DNA from: Burkholderiaceae bacterium
GTDB taxonomy: Bacteria > Pseudomonadota > Gammaproteobacteria > Burkholderiales > Burkholderiaceae
Direction: 5' to 3'
NCBI GenBank assembly: GCA_947448415.1
Contig: CANFMT010000009.1
Span: forward strand, 1-64,000
Length of the DNA stretch: 64,000 nt
Part shown: one piece after another, positions 35,169-44,097 of the stretch
How the letters are laid out: every line of letters starts with the position of its first letter
Numbering within the stretch: position 1 is the first letter of the stretch
Notes under the pieces: generated by a model
Database searches by the model: none
What the model was told of the DNA's origin: nothing
The model's input: the letters and a program-made list of their open reading frames with translations, nothing else
Program-made: the position numbers and the translations under genes

Positions 35169-35605
35169 TTAGTCCGCCTTAATCTTGTTGTCGCTGATTA
35201 ATTTGGCATAACGAGTATTTTCAGATGCTAGATAAGCTTTGAATTCATCTGGGGTTGAGGCTTGTGCTTGTACACCCATAGCAGCGAATCGCTCCTTAAT
35301 TTCAGGGTCACCCATCACCTTTACGAGTGATGTGTAGTACTTCTCTTGAATATCCTTTGGAGTTCCGGTTGGTAAAAAACCCCCCACCATGTTAGAGCCA
35401 CAAACCCAGGCAAACCACCTTCTGAGAAAGTGGGCACCCCAGGAACCAAAGGAGTTCTAGAGCCGCTCGTAATTGCTAAAGCGCGCAACTTACCCGACTT
35501 GATATGTTCGGCCGCAGGTAAGGCATCAGAAACAATGAAATCAATTTGACCTGCCATAAAAGCGACATCTGGTAATCATGAATTTGTCTCCAGTTAGAAA
35601 ACCTT
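35169..35605 (-). pseudogene. Broken TctC/Bug receptor gene (internal deletion plus frameshift)
   Basis: The stretch encodes only the C-terminal part of a TctC receptor, in two frames. Codons from about 35572 down read LPDV, AGQIDFIVSD and KLRALAITSGSR up to ALTWWG. The frame then breaks in a G6T6 run near 35380-35391 and resumes as FLPTGTPKDIQEKYY to the stop at 35169. Upstream, a leader like CTGGAGACAAA, as seen before the intact receptor at 14430, is joined almost directly to mid-gene sequence. So roughly the first 195 residues, signal peptide included, are missing. It cannot make a functional receptor. Confidence 0.85.
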
Positions 35606-35677
35606 CTAAGTGAGGTTTCTTCTGCTTATTATGCATAAAAATGAATGCTAGCAAATGTTGCAATGCGGTATGAATCA

Positions 35678-35703
35678 GGGCTCACATTACTCAATATGAG
35701 CCC
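35678..35703 (-). terminator. Hairpin downstream of the dehydrogenase gene
   Basis: GGGCTCA (35678-35684) pairs perfectly with TGAGCCC (35697-35703) around a 12-base loop, just after the stop of the leftward dehydrogenase at 35719. A T-tract is missing, so it may be a weak or factor-dependent terminator. Confidence 0.4.
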
Positions 35704-35718
35704 CAGAAAATCGGACAA

Positions 35719-36606
35719 CTATTTTTTGGCAATTGCTAACCAAGATGTCACTAGTTCTGAACCATCGCAAGCGCCATAACCTGCGTCAGAAGACCGATCA
35801 TATGAACTCAATGCGGCCTGAGCAACGGGTAATGAATAGCCAAGATTTTTGCCTTCCTCAATCATCGTACGCAAGTCTTTGCGGATTGAGTCAATATTAA
35901 AAAAGGTGGCGCCAGGCTGCCCACTTTTGAGTGCGGCAGCTATTTTAGGAGCGCGCGCCTTCATAACGTTAGGGGCCCCAGAGGTATCAGAGAGGATATC
36001 TAATAAGCGTTCAGGGTCTATGCCGATAGATTGAGTGAGCGCTACTGCCTCCGAGAGCGATTCCCAATAAACCAATAGCGGTAAATTAATTGCCAGCTTT
36101 AAACTGGATCCGGAGCCCACTGCACCTACGTGCTCAACGCGGCGGCACATTTGCTGCAATAGTGGCAATACTTTCTCTACCGAAGAATTCTTGCCTCCCA
36201 CTAAGCCCAGCAAAGAACCTTCTTTTGCCGGCATAACAGAACCGCCTACTGGGCACTCCACAAACTCACCTCCAGCAGAAATTACCTTGGATGCTAAGGC
36301 AATCTGTGTTTCAGGACGTACTGTACTCATCTCAATGCATATCTTGCCAGTCAAATTGGTAGACAAAATACCGTTGGGACCAGAGTAAACGGCATCAATG
36401 GCAGCAGCGTCTGTTAATACAGTGAGAGTGATTTCTGCAGCCTCAACTACCTTAGCTGGGGAGGGCATTAAATGCGCGCCTAAAGCAACCAAATGCTGCG
36501 CTTTTTCTGGGGACCGATTCCAAATAAATACTTGGTGGCCAACGTTTATGAGTCGCTCGACCATACCCCCGCCAAGCCTTCCGGTACCAATCAGACCTAT
36601 CTTCAT
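35719..36606 (-). CDS. NAD(P)-dependent beta-hydroxyacid dehydrogenase (3-hydroxyisobutyrate dehydrogenase family)
   Basis: Protein of about 295 residues with Rossmann motif GLIGTGRLGGGMV at the very N-terminus, WNRSPEKA at the end of the second strand, the substrate motif ECPVGGSVMPAKEGSL near 120, and the catalytic Lys in GSGSSLKLAINLPLL near 170. The frame starts with two adjacent methionine codons (36609 and 36606). It is divergent from a second member of the same family at 36779, with 170 bases between. The substrate is unknown. Confidence 0.87.
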   Translation of the reverse strand: MKIGLIGTGRLGGGMVERLINVGHQVFIWNRSPEKAQHLVALGAHLMPSPAKVVEAAEITLTVLTDAAAIDAVYSGPNGILSTNLTGKICIEMSTVRPETQIALASKVISAGGEFVECPVGGSVMPAKEGSLLGLVGGKNSSVEKVLPLLQQMCRRVEHVGAVGSGSSLKLAINLPLLVYWESLSEAVALTQSIGIDPERLLDILSDTSGAPNVMKARAPKIAAALKSGQPGATFFNIDSIRKDLRTMIEEGKNLGYSLPVAQAALSSYDRSSDAGYGACDGSELVTSWLAIAKK

Positions 36607-36778
36607 CATCTCTCCAAGATTTATTTTTATCGTTAAGCACGAAATTTATCGTCCTCATTCAAAACAAGCCTACGATGCTCACTATATCAATTTATGATTA
36701 AATGAGTAAAAGCGGTATTTAAGAAAAATTTCATTAAGCTTTCCGCTATTATTCATTTTTTATATATAAGAGACAATC

Positions 36779-37708
36779 ATGGCCCAAATAAAAAAACCCC
36801 TTGGAAAAGCTGAACCAAAAAACGCCAATAGCCCAAAAGAGATCGTTGGCGTACTAGGACTGGGCATTATGGGTTCGGCTATTTCCAGTAATCTGCTAAA
36901 TGCCGGGTTTGATGTCATTGGCTTTGATCCAAGTCCTGCCTGCCAAAAGAGATTGGCTAAGGCAGGCGGCAAGGTTGCAAAGACTCCAGGGGAGCTAGGC
37001 AAACAAGCAAAATATATTATTTCTTCTTTACCAAGCGCTAATGCATTAATTGAAAATGCGAAGGCGATTGCGGCAAGCGGTAAAAAAGGACTCATTATTG
37101 CCGAGGCGAGCACTCTTGATCTAGAAGATAAGATGGCTGCCAAGAAAATCTTAGATGCTAAGGGCATCATTCTTTTGGACTGCCCACTATCAGGAACTGG
37201 AGCGCAAGCAAAGACTAAAGATCTATCAATTTATTCTAGCGGGTTATCCAGTGCTGTTAAAAAGATGGAGCAGGTCTTTTTTGGGTTTGCAAAAGCAAAC
37301 TACTATGTCGGTAGTTTTGGCAATGGCATGAAGCTAAAGCTCATGGCCAATTTATTAGTTGCCATCCACAATGTTTCTACAGCTGAAGCGATCTTATTGG
37401 GTAAAAATTGGGGAATTGATCCAGCCACGACTGTTAAGGTATTAGCTGATGGTGCTGGTGGTTCTCGCATGTTTAGTGTTCGCGGCCCAGTGATGGTAAA
37501 AGAAAACTGGGATGAAGCCACAATGAAGGTTTCAATCTGGCAAAAGGATATGAAGCTCATCACCGCTGCACTTGCTCAAACTAATACACCGGCGCCACTC
37601 TTTGCTGCATCACAAGCAATTTATAACGCAGCCATGGGTGCTGGACATGCTGAAAACGATACTGCAGCTGTATACGACGTACTGCGGAGAATGAGTAAGC
37701 TCAAATAG
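36779..37708 (+). CDS. NAD(P)-dependent beta-hydroxyacid dehydrogenase (3-hydroxyisobutyrate dehydrogenase family)
   Basis: Protein of 309 residues. A 20-residue Lys-rich lead precedes the Rossmann motif VGVLGLGIMGSAISSNLL. DCPLSGTGAQAKTKDL is the substrate loop, near residue 137, and the catalytic Lys is in FGNGMKLKLMANLLV near 184. A GAGAC ribosome-binding site precedes the ATG. It is divergent from a paralogue at 35719 and convergent with a TctC gene, with a strong hairpin terminator between. It is the third family member in the window. The substrate cannot be told. Confidence 0.87.
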   Translation: MAQIKKPLGKAEPKNANSPKEIVGVLGLGIMGSAISSNLLNAGFDVIGFDPSPACQKRLAKAGGKVAKTPGELGKQAKYIISSLPSANALIENAKAIAASGKKGLIIAEASTLDLEDKMAAKKILDAKGIILLDCPLSGTGAQAKTKDLSIYSSGLSSAVKKMEQVFFGFAKANYYVGSFGNGMKLKLMANLLVAIHNVSTAEAILLGKNWGIDPATTVKVLADGAGGSRMFSVRGPVMVKENWDEATMKVSIWQKDMKLITAALAQTNTPAPLFAASQAIYNAAMGAGHAENDTAAVYDVLRRMSKLK

Positions 37709-37720
37709 GTAAAGTTTATT

Positions 37721-37756
37721 AAGCGCTAGATTGGGTAACGACTAGCGCTTTTCTTT
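37721..37756. terminator. Rho-independent terminator, convergent genes
   Basis: AAGCGCTAG (37721-37729) and CTAGCGCTT (37742-37750) are perfect 9-base arms with a 12-base loop, followed by TTCTTT on the plus strand. It ends the dehydrogenase gene (stop at 37708) and may also serve the convergent TctC gene. Confidence 0.85.
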
Positions 37757-37773
37757 GCTAAGTGAATGAATAT

Positions 37774-38721
37774 TTATTTAGAAATATTCATCTTTGAAAT
37801 CAGGCCGTCCCAACGCTCTAGGTCTTTTGCCACAAGACTAGCGAATTCCTTACGCGTGCACCTTGTGAGATCAACGCCATCTCCACCGAGCTTATTAACA
37901 ACCTTTGGATCTAACAATGCGGCATTAATTACTGTATTGAGTTTGTCTAGGGTTGCAGGTGGGGTATTAGCTGGTGCAAAGGCTCCAAACCAGGGAACGA
38001 AGCTAAAGTTTTTCACCCCCGCTTCTTGCAAGGTCGGAATATTTTGAAGAGCTGGAGACCTCTTGAGTCCAGAGGTGGCTAGGGGCCTTACGCTGTTAGC
38101 GTCTAGGAAGGGTTTGATTGCACCCATCGTAATTAACATCACTTGCACCTGGCCACCAATCAGATCAGTAATTGCAGGGCCAGAGCCTTTATAGGGAACA
38201 TGGACTAGTTGCAAGCCTGTAGCGGCTTTAAAACTCTCCATAGCTAAATGTCCTGCGCTACCAACACCCCCTGATCCATAACTTAATTCATTCGGATGCG
38301 CTTTGACATAGTCAAAAAATTCTTGTGGTGTTTTAACGGGTAGGGAATTGGTCACCACCAAAATATTGGGAGTGGTGCCAAGGCAGGCAACGGGCTCAAT
38401 ATCTTTTTTAATATCAAACGCATTACTTTTATACAGAATAGAGTCAAAAACAATTCCTGTGTGATGAAACAAGATCGTTTTACCGTCGGGATTAGCCTTG
38501 GCCAACATACCAAGTGCAATCATGCCGCCGGCGCCACCTCTATTTTCAACAATCGGTGATACGTCTAAACGTTTTGCAATTCCCCCGCTAAGTTCACGAG
38601 CGAATAAATCTACCGTTCCCCCTGGAGCAAAGGGCACCAGGATTGTTAAGGTTGAATTTGCCTGCGCAAAAACAATACTCGGGGCCAGTAGAAGGCTGGC
38701 AATGAGAGAATGGATGCGCAT
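37774..38721 (-). CDS. TctC/Bug-family periplasmic solute receptor
   Basis: Receptor of 315 residues: signal peptide MRIHSLIASLLLAPSIVFAQ, ligand loop PFAPGGTVDLFAR, NPDGKTILFHHTG in place of the usual ADGYT motif, and VPYKGSGPAITDL. The ATG overlaps the TauD stop by one base (TAATG), so the two are translationally coupled. This ties the receptor tightly to the TauD-type dioxygenase and suggests that it delivers that enzyme's substrate. It is the last gene of the leftward operon that starts at 43824. Confidence 0.9.
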   Translation of the reverse strand: MRIHSLIASLLLAPSIVFAQANSTLTILVPFAPGGTVDLFARELSGGIAKRLDVSPIVENRGGAGGMIALGMLAKANPDGKTILFHHTGIVFDSILYKSNAFDIKKDIEPVACLGTTPNILVVTNSLPVKTPQEFFDYVKAHPNELSYGSGGVGSAGHLAMESFKAATGLQLVHVPYKGSGPAITDLIGGQVQVMLITMGAIKPFLDANSVRPLATSGLKRSPALQNIPTLQEAGVKNFSFVPWFGAFAPANTPPATLDKLNTVINAALLDPKVVNKLGGDGVDLTRCTRKEFASLVAKDLERWDGLISKMNISK

Positions 38722-39575
38722 TACGATAAAGGTTGTAGTACATCACCCTTGATCTGGGTGCGATGCATTAAACGACGTGCATTTGCATCAAAACTATCTC
38801 GACGATGAATGGTTGCAATATTATCCCAGAGCATTAAATCGTGTAATTGCCATACTTGCGTAAAACAGTATTTTGGATTTGCAGCATGCGCCCACAATTC
38901 ATCTAAAAGTTCATCACTCTCTTTAAGGTCTAGTCTCAATATGGAGCTATTACGGCGCCTGCCTAAAAATAATGCCGGCTTACCCGTTGATGGATGTAAA
39001 ACGACCAAGGGGTGATGTGCACCAGGTGCTTCGCGTACATCCGTGACTTCTCTCATACCCTTGCGCATAATCCCAGCGCTGTTGTAGGTTGAGTCATGAA
39101 TTGCTTTTTTACCGGCAATGGCTTTTTTGATATCGGCTGATAAATCTTCATAAGCGAGGTACATGTTTCCCCATGAGGTATTGCCACCAATATTAGGGAT
39201 TTCTAGAGCATGTAAAAACGAACCCTTAGGAGGTTTTTCGATGTAGGTCATATCGGTATGCCATGAGGCTTCACCATCACCTAAACCACCAATAGCAACT
39301 TCACCAACTTTGATATTCGAAATCACATTGATTTCTGGATAATCCTCTAAATAAGGTTTACCTTGAGTATTGGGACCGGGCGGGTCAATCGTGCCAAAGT
39401 TTTGGGTAAGGGCAAGTAGTTGCTTATCCGTCAAATGGTTGCCCCGAAAGCGCAAAACCAAATGCTCGTGCCAAGCAGCAATTAATTGCCCAACTTCTTC
39501 AGGGTTTAGCTTTTTAGATAAATCAACCCCAGAAATTTCAGCACCAAGTGCATCTGCTAATTTAGTAACTTTCAT
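38721..39575 (-). CDS. TauD/TfdA-family 2-oxoglutarate-dependent dioxygenase
   Basis: Iron-dependent dioxygenase of 284 residues. The N-terminal LADALGAEISGVDLS is typical, iron ligands His and Asp are in ASWHTDMTYIEKPP (about residue 105), and the distal His is in LWDNIATIHRRDSFD (about 255), with the 2-oxoglutarate Arg following. It resembles the 6002-6919 enzyme in several motifs (GGLGDGEASWHTD versus GELGDGEVIWHSD). It lies between two TctC genes, one coupled by a 1-base overlap. Candidate substrates include sulfonates, ether-linked acids or betaines; none can be chosen. Confidence 0.88.
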   Translation of the reverse strand: MKVTKLADALGAEISGVDLSKKLNPEEVGQLIAAWHEHLVLRFRGNHLTDKQLLALTQNFGTIDPPGPNTQGKPYLEDYPEINVISNIKVGEVAIGGLGDGEASWHTDMTYIEKPPKGSFLHALEIPNIGGNTSWGNMYLAYEDLSADIKKAIAGKKAIHDSTYNSAGIMRKGMREVTDVREAPGAHHPLVVLHPSTGKPALFLGRRRNSSILRLDLKESDELLDELWAHAANPKYCFTQVWQLHDLMLWDNIATIHRRDSFDANARRLMHRTQIKGDVLQPLS

Positions 39576-39670
39576 ATTAACTCCAATATATCGTGAATCA
39601 GAGATCTCTATATGTACTTTTACGTATAACCTTATATGCAGTATTTAGACTATATCCGGGGCTATATCTA

Positions 39671-40669
39671 TTAATCCGGTTTAATTTTGGCCTCTTTAAC
39701 GACGCGACCCCAGCGAAGCATTTCGCTATTGATAAAGTCTGCAAACGCTTCCGGTGTATCTACCTGCACAATGGAACCATCTTGCTTTAACTTGGCGCGA
39801 GCTTGTGGGTTATCAAATGCCGCGCGTATGCCTTGATTTAATTTCATCACAATATCCTTAGGAGTGCCTTTTTTTACCACTAAGCCATACCATTGAGTAG
39901 CATCGAAATTTTTTAATTCAGGAACGCCGGACTCTGAAATGGTTGGAACTTTAGGTAGAGCATCAATTCGCTTGGTGCTTGTGACTCCTAGAGCGCGAAC
40001 ATTTCCGGCTTCAATGTGCTGCATTAATGGTGGCGCTCCTGTGATAATGAAATCTACTTGACCACCAATGAGATCAACAATTGCTGGTGCAGTGCCCTTA
40101 TAGGGGACATGCATCATATTTGTACCCGTGAGTAACTTGAAATATTCAGTGGCAATGTGTGCTGCGCTACCATTTCCTCCGGAGCTGTAAGTTAGCTTGC
40201 CAGGATTCTTTCTGGCATAAGCAACAAACTCACTCACTGTTTTAAATGGCCTGGAATTATTGACTGCTAAAACGTTAGGGACGATTGCAATTCTACTAAT
40301 TGGATCGAAGTCCCTAATAGGGTCATAAGCTAAATTTGGATACAGTGCTGGGCTAACTGCAAGGGTGCCAATGTGACCCATGAACAGAGTGTATCCATCT
40401 GCTGGCGCTTTCATCAGCATATCAACAGCAATTTGACCGCTAGCCCCCGGCTTGTTTTCAATGATGACGGGTTGCCCCCACATTTGTGTAAATGCATCGC
40501 CTAGCATGCGCGCAAAGATATCTGTTGAGCCGCCAGGGGGAAACGGTACGAGCAATTTAATGGCTTTATTAGGATATTGATTTTGCGCAAGAGCATTGAT
40601 ACTTAGCACTGGCATCGTCAATGTAAAAAGCATGAAACATTTCAAAAGAATGCGGTATGTATATCTCAT
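39671..40669 (-). CDS. TctC/Bug-family periplasmic solute receptor
   Basis: Receptor of 332 residues with a signal peptide ending near INALAQ, then PNKAIKLLVPFPPGGSTDIFAR, PADGYTLFMGHIG, and VPYKGTAPAIVDL. It follows the enoyl-CoA hydratase gene by 35 bases on the same strand, so it is probably part of the lyase/CoA-transferase/hydratase operon and would supply its acid substrate. The final part (RWGRVVKEAKIKPD) is canonical for the family. Confidence 0.9.
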   Translation of the reverse strand: MRYTYRILLKCFMLFTLTMPVLSINALAQNQYPNKAIKLLVPFPPGGSTDIFARMLGDAFTQMWGQPVIIENKPGASGQIAVDMLMKAPADGYTLFMGHIGTLAVSPALYPNLAYDPIRDFDPISRIAIVPNVLAVNNSRPFKTVSEFVAYARKNPGKLTYSSGGNGSAAHIATEYFKLLTGTNMMHVPYKGTAPAIVDLIGGQVDFIITGAPPLMQHIEAGNVRALGVTSTKRIDALPKVPTISESGVPELKNFDATQWYGLVVKKGTPKDIVMKLNQGIRAAFDNPQARAKLKQDGSIVQVDTPEAFADFINSEMLRWGRVVKEAKIKPD

Positions 40670-40704
40670 TGCTTATATATCCCTATCTAGATCATTTAAT
40701 TGAA

Positions 40705-41493
40705 TTAGCGATTTTTCCAAACTGGCTTTCGTTTTTCTAAGCGAGCACGAATACCTTCTTTCCGATCTTCGCTTAAATATGGATTCATTCCAGGATCCTG
40801 TCGTAATGCTGAAGCCACCGGTAGATCCAATCCGCCTTTGGCAACGGCTTTTATCCGGCGCACTGAAATTGGTGCGTTAGCCGCAATGGAGTTAGCTAAC
40901 TCTAGTGCGACAGGCATGACTTCATCTCTATTTACTAGGCGATTCAGTAAGCCTAGGCTATAAGCCCTTTCTCCGCTAATGTACTCACCAGTCATAAGTA
41001 GTTCCAAGGCAAACGTTAGGCCAATTAGTCGGGGCAGTATCACTGAGCCGAAATTAGCACCCATACCAATCTTTGTCTCTGGCAAGCCAAACTGTGCCTC
41101 AGTGTGACCAATGCGTAGGTCGCAGGCCAGGGCTAACTCAAATCCACCAGCAACCGCCGTTCCATTTAGGGCTGCAATGACAGGCTTTTTAACTTCTCGC
41201 ACAACCTCAAAGATATTTCTCTCAACACGATTCATAGGGCTACGAAAAGGTTTTCCAGCCGCATCGCCATCACGCATATCTTTTAAATCAGCACCTGCAC
41301 AAAACGCAGCATCACCTGTGCCAGTGATGACGATCACACGCACTTCATCTTCGCTATCAGCATCTAAGATTGCTTCTATAAATTGCAATTTCAAAGACTC
41401 GGATAAGGCATTGCGACGCTCTGGACGATTTAAACGTAAGATCCGAATATGTCCTTCATTTGAAATGACTAATTCTGTATTCTTATCACTCAT
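40705..41493 (-). CDS. Enoyl-CoA hydratase/isomerase family
   Basis: Crotonase-fold enzyme of 262 residues that hydrates an enoyl-CoA. The oxyanion-hole segments are AAFCAGADLKDM (about 62-73) and AALNGTAVAGGFELALACDL (about 105-124). A probable catalytic Glu is in FGLPETKIGMG. I chose ATG 41493 with its AAGGA ribosome-binding site; the 11 upstream codons lie inside the CoA-transferase gene, which it overlaps by 8 bases. In the operon it would act between CoA activation and lyase cleavage. Confidence 0.9.
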   Translation of the reverse strand: MSDKNTELVISNEGHIRILRLNRPERRNALSESLKLQFIEAILDADSEDEVRVIVITGTGDAAFCAGADLKDMRDGDAAGKPFRSPMNRVERNIFEVVREVKKPVIAALNGTAVAGGFELALACDLRIGHTEAQFGLPETKIGMGANFGSVILPRLIGLTFALELLMTGEYISGERAYSLGLLNRLVNRDEVMPVALELANSIAANAPISVRRIKAVAKGGLDLPVASALRQDPGMNPYLSEDRKEGIRARLEKRKPVWKNR

Positions 41494-42739
41494 TTTTTTC
41501 CTTAATTGCATGCAAAGTGTTTTCACCCTTCAGCGCATTGGATTGGGCTCCAGCCAAAATTTCTTCTTCAGTAAATCCAAATTCACGCAAGACTGAAAAG
41601 GTATGCTCTCCAAGCCTTGGGGCATGGGAGTGGTCATCACGTTGACCGCCTGAAAAGCGATTTGTTAACCCTAGCTCCAAAATATCACCCTCGGTTGGGT
41701 GTTGATTCTTTTTGATAAAGCCAACTTCTTCAAGATGCGGGTCAACCAATAAGTCTTCTATTGAGTTGTAGCGCATACAAGGAATATCGTTTTTCTCAAA
41801 AATACTAATCCACTCGGCTGAGGTTTTATTTAGCAAAGAAGTGGATCGTAGTTGGTAGTAAGCCTCGCTATTTTTAGTGCGAACGGCAACATTACAAAAA
41901 CGAGGATCAGTTTTAAGTTCGGGTTGTCCAATGGCATCAAAAAATGCAAATGCTTGGACATCAGTATTCGGTGAGATAGAAACGTAACCATCCGAGGTCT
42001 TTGCGGGCCGATTATTTTTATCTAACACTCTGGCATCACCAATTGGTCCAATAGGGGGGTCAAAGGTCATACTACATAAATGTTCGCGCAAGACAAATGC
42101 TGCTGTGGTCTCAAACATTGGTACTTCAATCAATTCACCGATATCCGTTTTAGTGCGGCGATATAAAGCAAATCCAATTGCTTGGGCGGTAACAAGGCCT
42201 GTTATATGGTCAGTCATCACCATAGGAACAAAACGAGGCTCGCCACTTGATTTTTCAAAACATCCTGCAACTCCGCCAGAAGACTGAATCACTGTGTCGT
42301 ATGCAGGACGGTTATAGTACTGCCCGCCACGACTGAATGCCAAAATTTGGGCATAGATTAATTTTGGATTTAACTGGTGTAGGCTTTCCCAATCAAGTCC
42401 AAGCCTTTTCAAAGCTCCCATACGATTATTGGTAACAAATACATCGGCTTTTTTTAATAAGTGGTGTAAGGCAGCTATTCCATCTGGGTGTTTTAGGTCT
42501 AAGCAAACTGATTTTTTATTGCGATTGAAGTGAATAAACTTTCCGCTCATACCGGGATTGCGTGATCCGCCTCCCAGTTGCCTCATGAGGTCACCTGCAG
42601 GAGCTTCAATCTTAATCACCTCTGCTCCATAGTCTGCCAAAGTCAATGAGCAAACTGGCCCAACAACTACGCTAGATAGGTCAACCACTAAGACGCCATC
42701 GAGCGGCCCTCCTGTGGCTTTCTTTTGATCGGTCTTCAA
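41486..42739 (-). CDS. CaiB/BaiF-type class III CoA-transferase
   Basis: CoA-transferase of 417 residues. The N-terminal GVLVVDLSSVVVGPVCSLTLADYGAEVIKIE is the family hallmark. The catalytic Asp lies in RPAYDTVIQSSGGVAGCF (about residue 164-181) and a further family stretch is GYVSISPNTD. It moves CoA from a donor such as succinyl-CoA to an incoming carboxylic acid, thereby activating it. It overlaps the lyase gene by 4 bases and the hydratase by 8, so the three are made together. The donor and acceptor acids are unknown. Confidence 0.9.
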   Translation of the reverse strand: MKTDQKKATGGPLDGVLVVDLSSVVVGPVCSLTLADYGAEVIKIEAPAGDLMRQLGGGSRNPGMSGKFIHFNRNKKSVCLDLKHPDGIAALHHLLKKADVFVTNNRMGALKRLGLDWESLHQLNPKLIYAQILAFSRGGQYYNRPAYDTVIQSSGGVAGCFEKSSGEPRFVPMVMTDHITGLVTAQAIGFALYRRTKTDIGELIEVPMFETTAAFVLREHLCSMTFDPPIGPIGDARVLDKNNRPAKTSDGYVSISPNTDVQAFAFFDAIGQPELKTDPRFCNVAVRTKNSEAYYQLRSTSLLNKTSAEWISIFEKNDIPCMRYNSIEDLLVDPHLEEVGFIKKNQHPTEGDILELGLTNRFSGGQRDDHSHAPRLGEHTFSVLREFGFTEEEILAGAQSNALKGENTLHAIKEKNE

Positions 42740-43824
42740 TCTTTACGCTCTCTTATCCATGGGCGTGCATTACCTTCATATACTTTTGGACCAAGCCTAA
42801 AGTGCTGCGCCTCTTCAAATGTATAGACTACTGGAACATCAATGTCGTAGAGCTTGTCGCCACTTGGCAAGCCACCATTAAAAGTAACTTGCGAATGAAG
42901 CGGGCGTTGCAGGATTTGAGATAAACGCACGGAGGTGTCTATGAGTTTGTCTAAATTGATTCCACAATCAATATTGAGTGTTTGCAGTAGATGTACCAAA
43001 TCTTCAGTCGGGATCATGCCGGTAGCTTGTCCATTACCACAGTATGGGCAGCCACCAATGCCGCCAATGGCGCAGTCAATAATCAAAGTGTCAGATGCTG
43101 ATAAAGCATTTAATGCTTCATAGATCGACAGCAATGCAAGGCCGCGTGCATTGTGAAGATGTAAGTGGAAGTGCTCAATGGTAGGAAAACGTTTTTTAAT
43201 ATCGGCAATATCTTCTCTCACGGCAACCGGAGTATTCCATGCCATAGGGTCGGCCATATCAATGCGCTTCACTACGATGCCAGCATCTGTCCAAGCCTTA
43301 TATTGCTTGGCTAAGGCGTCCATGCGAGCCTCATGTGAAACTACACCAGTCCAATTTGATCCCCACCCAGCACTTAAACCAATAGCAGCTTCTTTAGCTC
43401 CATTTGCTTTTGCTTTTTCTATGGGCATATCCCACAGCCTCTCTTGATCATCAAGAGTCTTATTGGTATTTCTCTTAATAAATTCGCTGCAAAGATGTAG
43501 ATGTGTAGCGGGAAGTGGCTCAATTGACAATGGTGGCGAATATTTCTTTCTTTCTTCTCTTCCGCGCTCATTTAATGCTAAAGCAAAAAATTTCACGCCA
43601 TCAACTGGTTTGAGACGCGACACTAACTCAAGAGTGTCAGCCATTTGTGGACTCCACTTAGGATTGACAAAGGCGCCAACCACCATACGATTAATGCCGG
43701 CATCTACCATTAAATTGAGTAGCTCTAGCTTTTCATCCACTGTTACGCCTAGTCGCTCAATTTGCAATCCATCACGTAGTGTTTCATCGGTAATGAGAAT
43801 TTTTGGATAACTTTTATTCGACAT
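42736..43824 (-). CDS. HMG-CoA lyase-like enzyme (DRE-TIM metallolyase)
   Basis: Lyase of 362 residues. The family begins ILITDETLRDGLQIERLG with the metal-binding Asp and catalytic Arg (near 13-16). FHLHLHNARGLAL holds the metal His pair (near 220), and GGIGGCPYCGNGQATG is the signature cysteine loop of HMG-CoA lyases. It cleaves a 3-hydroxyacyl-CoA bearing a tertiary alcohol, for example HMG-CoA or citramalyl-like CoA esters, into acetyl-CoA or pyruvate-type products. First gene of the operon; the exact CoA ester is not resolved. Confidence 0.88.
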   Translation of the reverse strand: MSNKSYPKILITDETLRDGLQIERLGVTVDEKLELLNLMVDAGINRMVVGAFVNPKWSPQMADTLELVSRLKPVDGVKFFALALNERGREERKKYSPPLSIEPLPATHLHLCSEFIKRNTNKTLDDQERLWDMPIEKAKANGAKEAAIGLSAGWGSNWTGVVSHEARMDALAKQYKAWTDAGIVVKRIDMADPMAWNTPVAVREDIADIKKRFPTIEHFHLHLHNARGLALLSIYEALNALSASDTLIIDCAIGGIGGCPYCGNGQATGMIPTEDLVHLLQTLNIDCGINLDKLIDTSVRLSQILQRPLHSQVTFNGGLPSGDKLYDIDVPVVYTFEEAQHFRLGPKVYEGNARPWIRERKD

Positions 43825-43848
43825 GATTGCGGTACTGTCCTCTAGTAA

Positions 43849-43953
43849 AGGGCGAGCCCTATTGTCCAGGCTAAGGGGAACTCCCTTTTAGCTTGGCATT
43901 TGTCTCGCATCTTTTTTATATTTATTAATAAGTGCAAAGATTTTGGTCTTTGC
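43849..43953. other. Divergent intergenic region with inverted repeats
   Basis: The 273-base gap 43825-44097 separates the leftward lyase operon from a rightward TctC gene and must hold both promoters. It contains AGGGC-GA-GCCCT (43849-43860) and GCAAAGA-N6-TCTTTGC (43934-43953). Either may bind a regulator. No regulator gene is adjacent. Confidence 0.4.
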
Positions 43954-44097
43954 GCCCTCCCTAAATACTAAATCATTGTGCTGCTATCGATTTAAATGAA
44001 GGTATAACAATGCTGCACTGCAATAGTGATTTAATGTTGAGCAAGAAAAGGAAGTCTGAGACAGCAGTATCCATAAAAAGAACAATAGGACCTTTAC

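Noticed and set aside
36760-37170. A 136-residue minus-strand frame
   Set aside because: It is antisense to the dehydrogenase starting at 36779; its hydrophobic composition reflects the opposite strand.
41111-41596. A 161-residue plus-strand frame
   Set aside because: It is antisense to the enoyl-CoA hydratase and CoA-transferase genes, both of which have strong family motifs.
43463-43810. A 115-residue plus-strand frame
   Set aside because: It is antisense to the HMG-CoA-lyase-like gene, whose catalytic motifs are intact.
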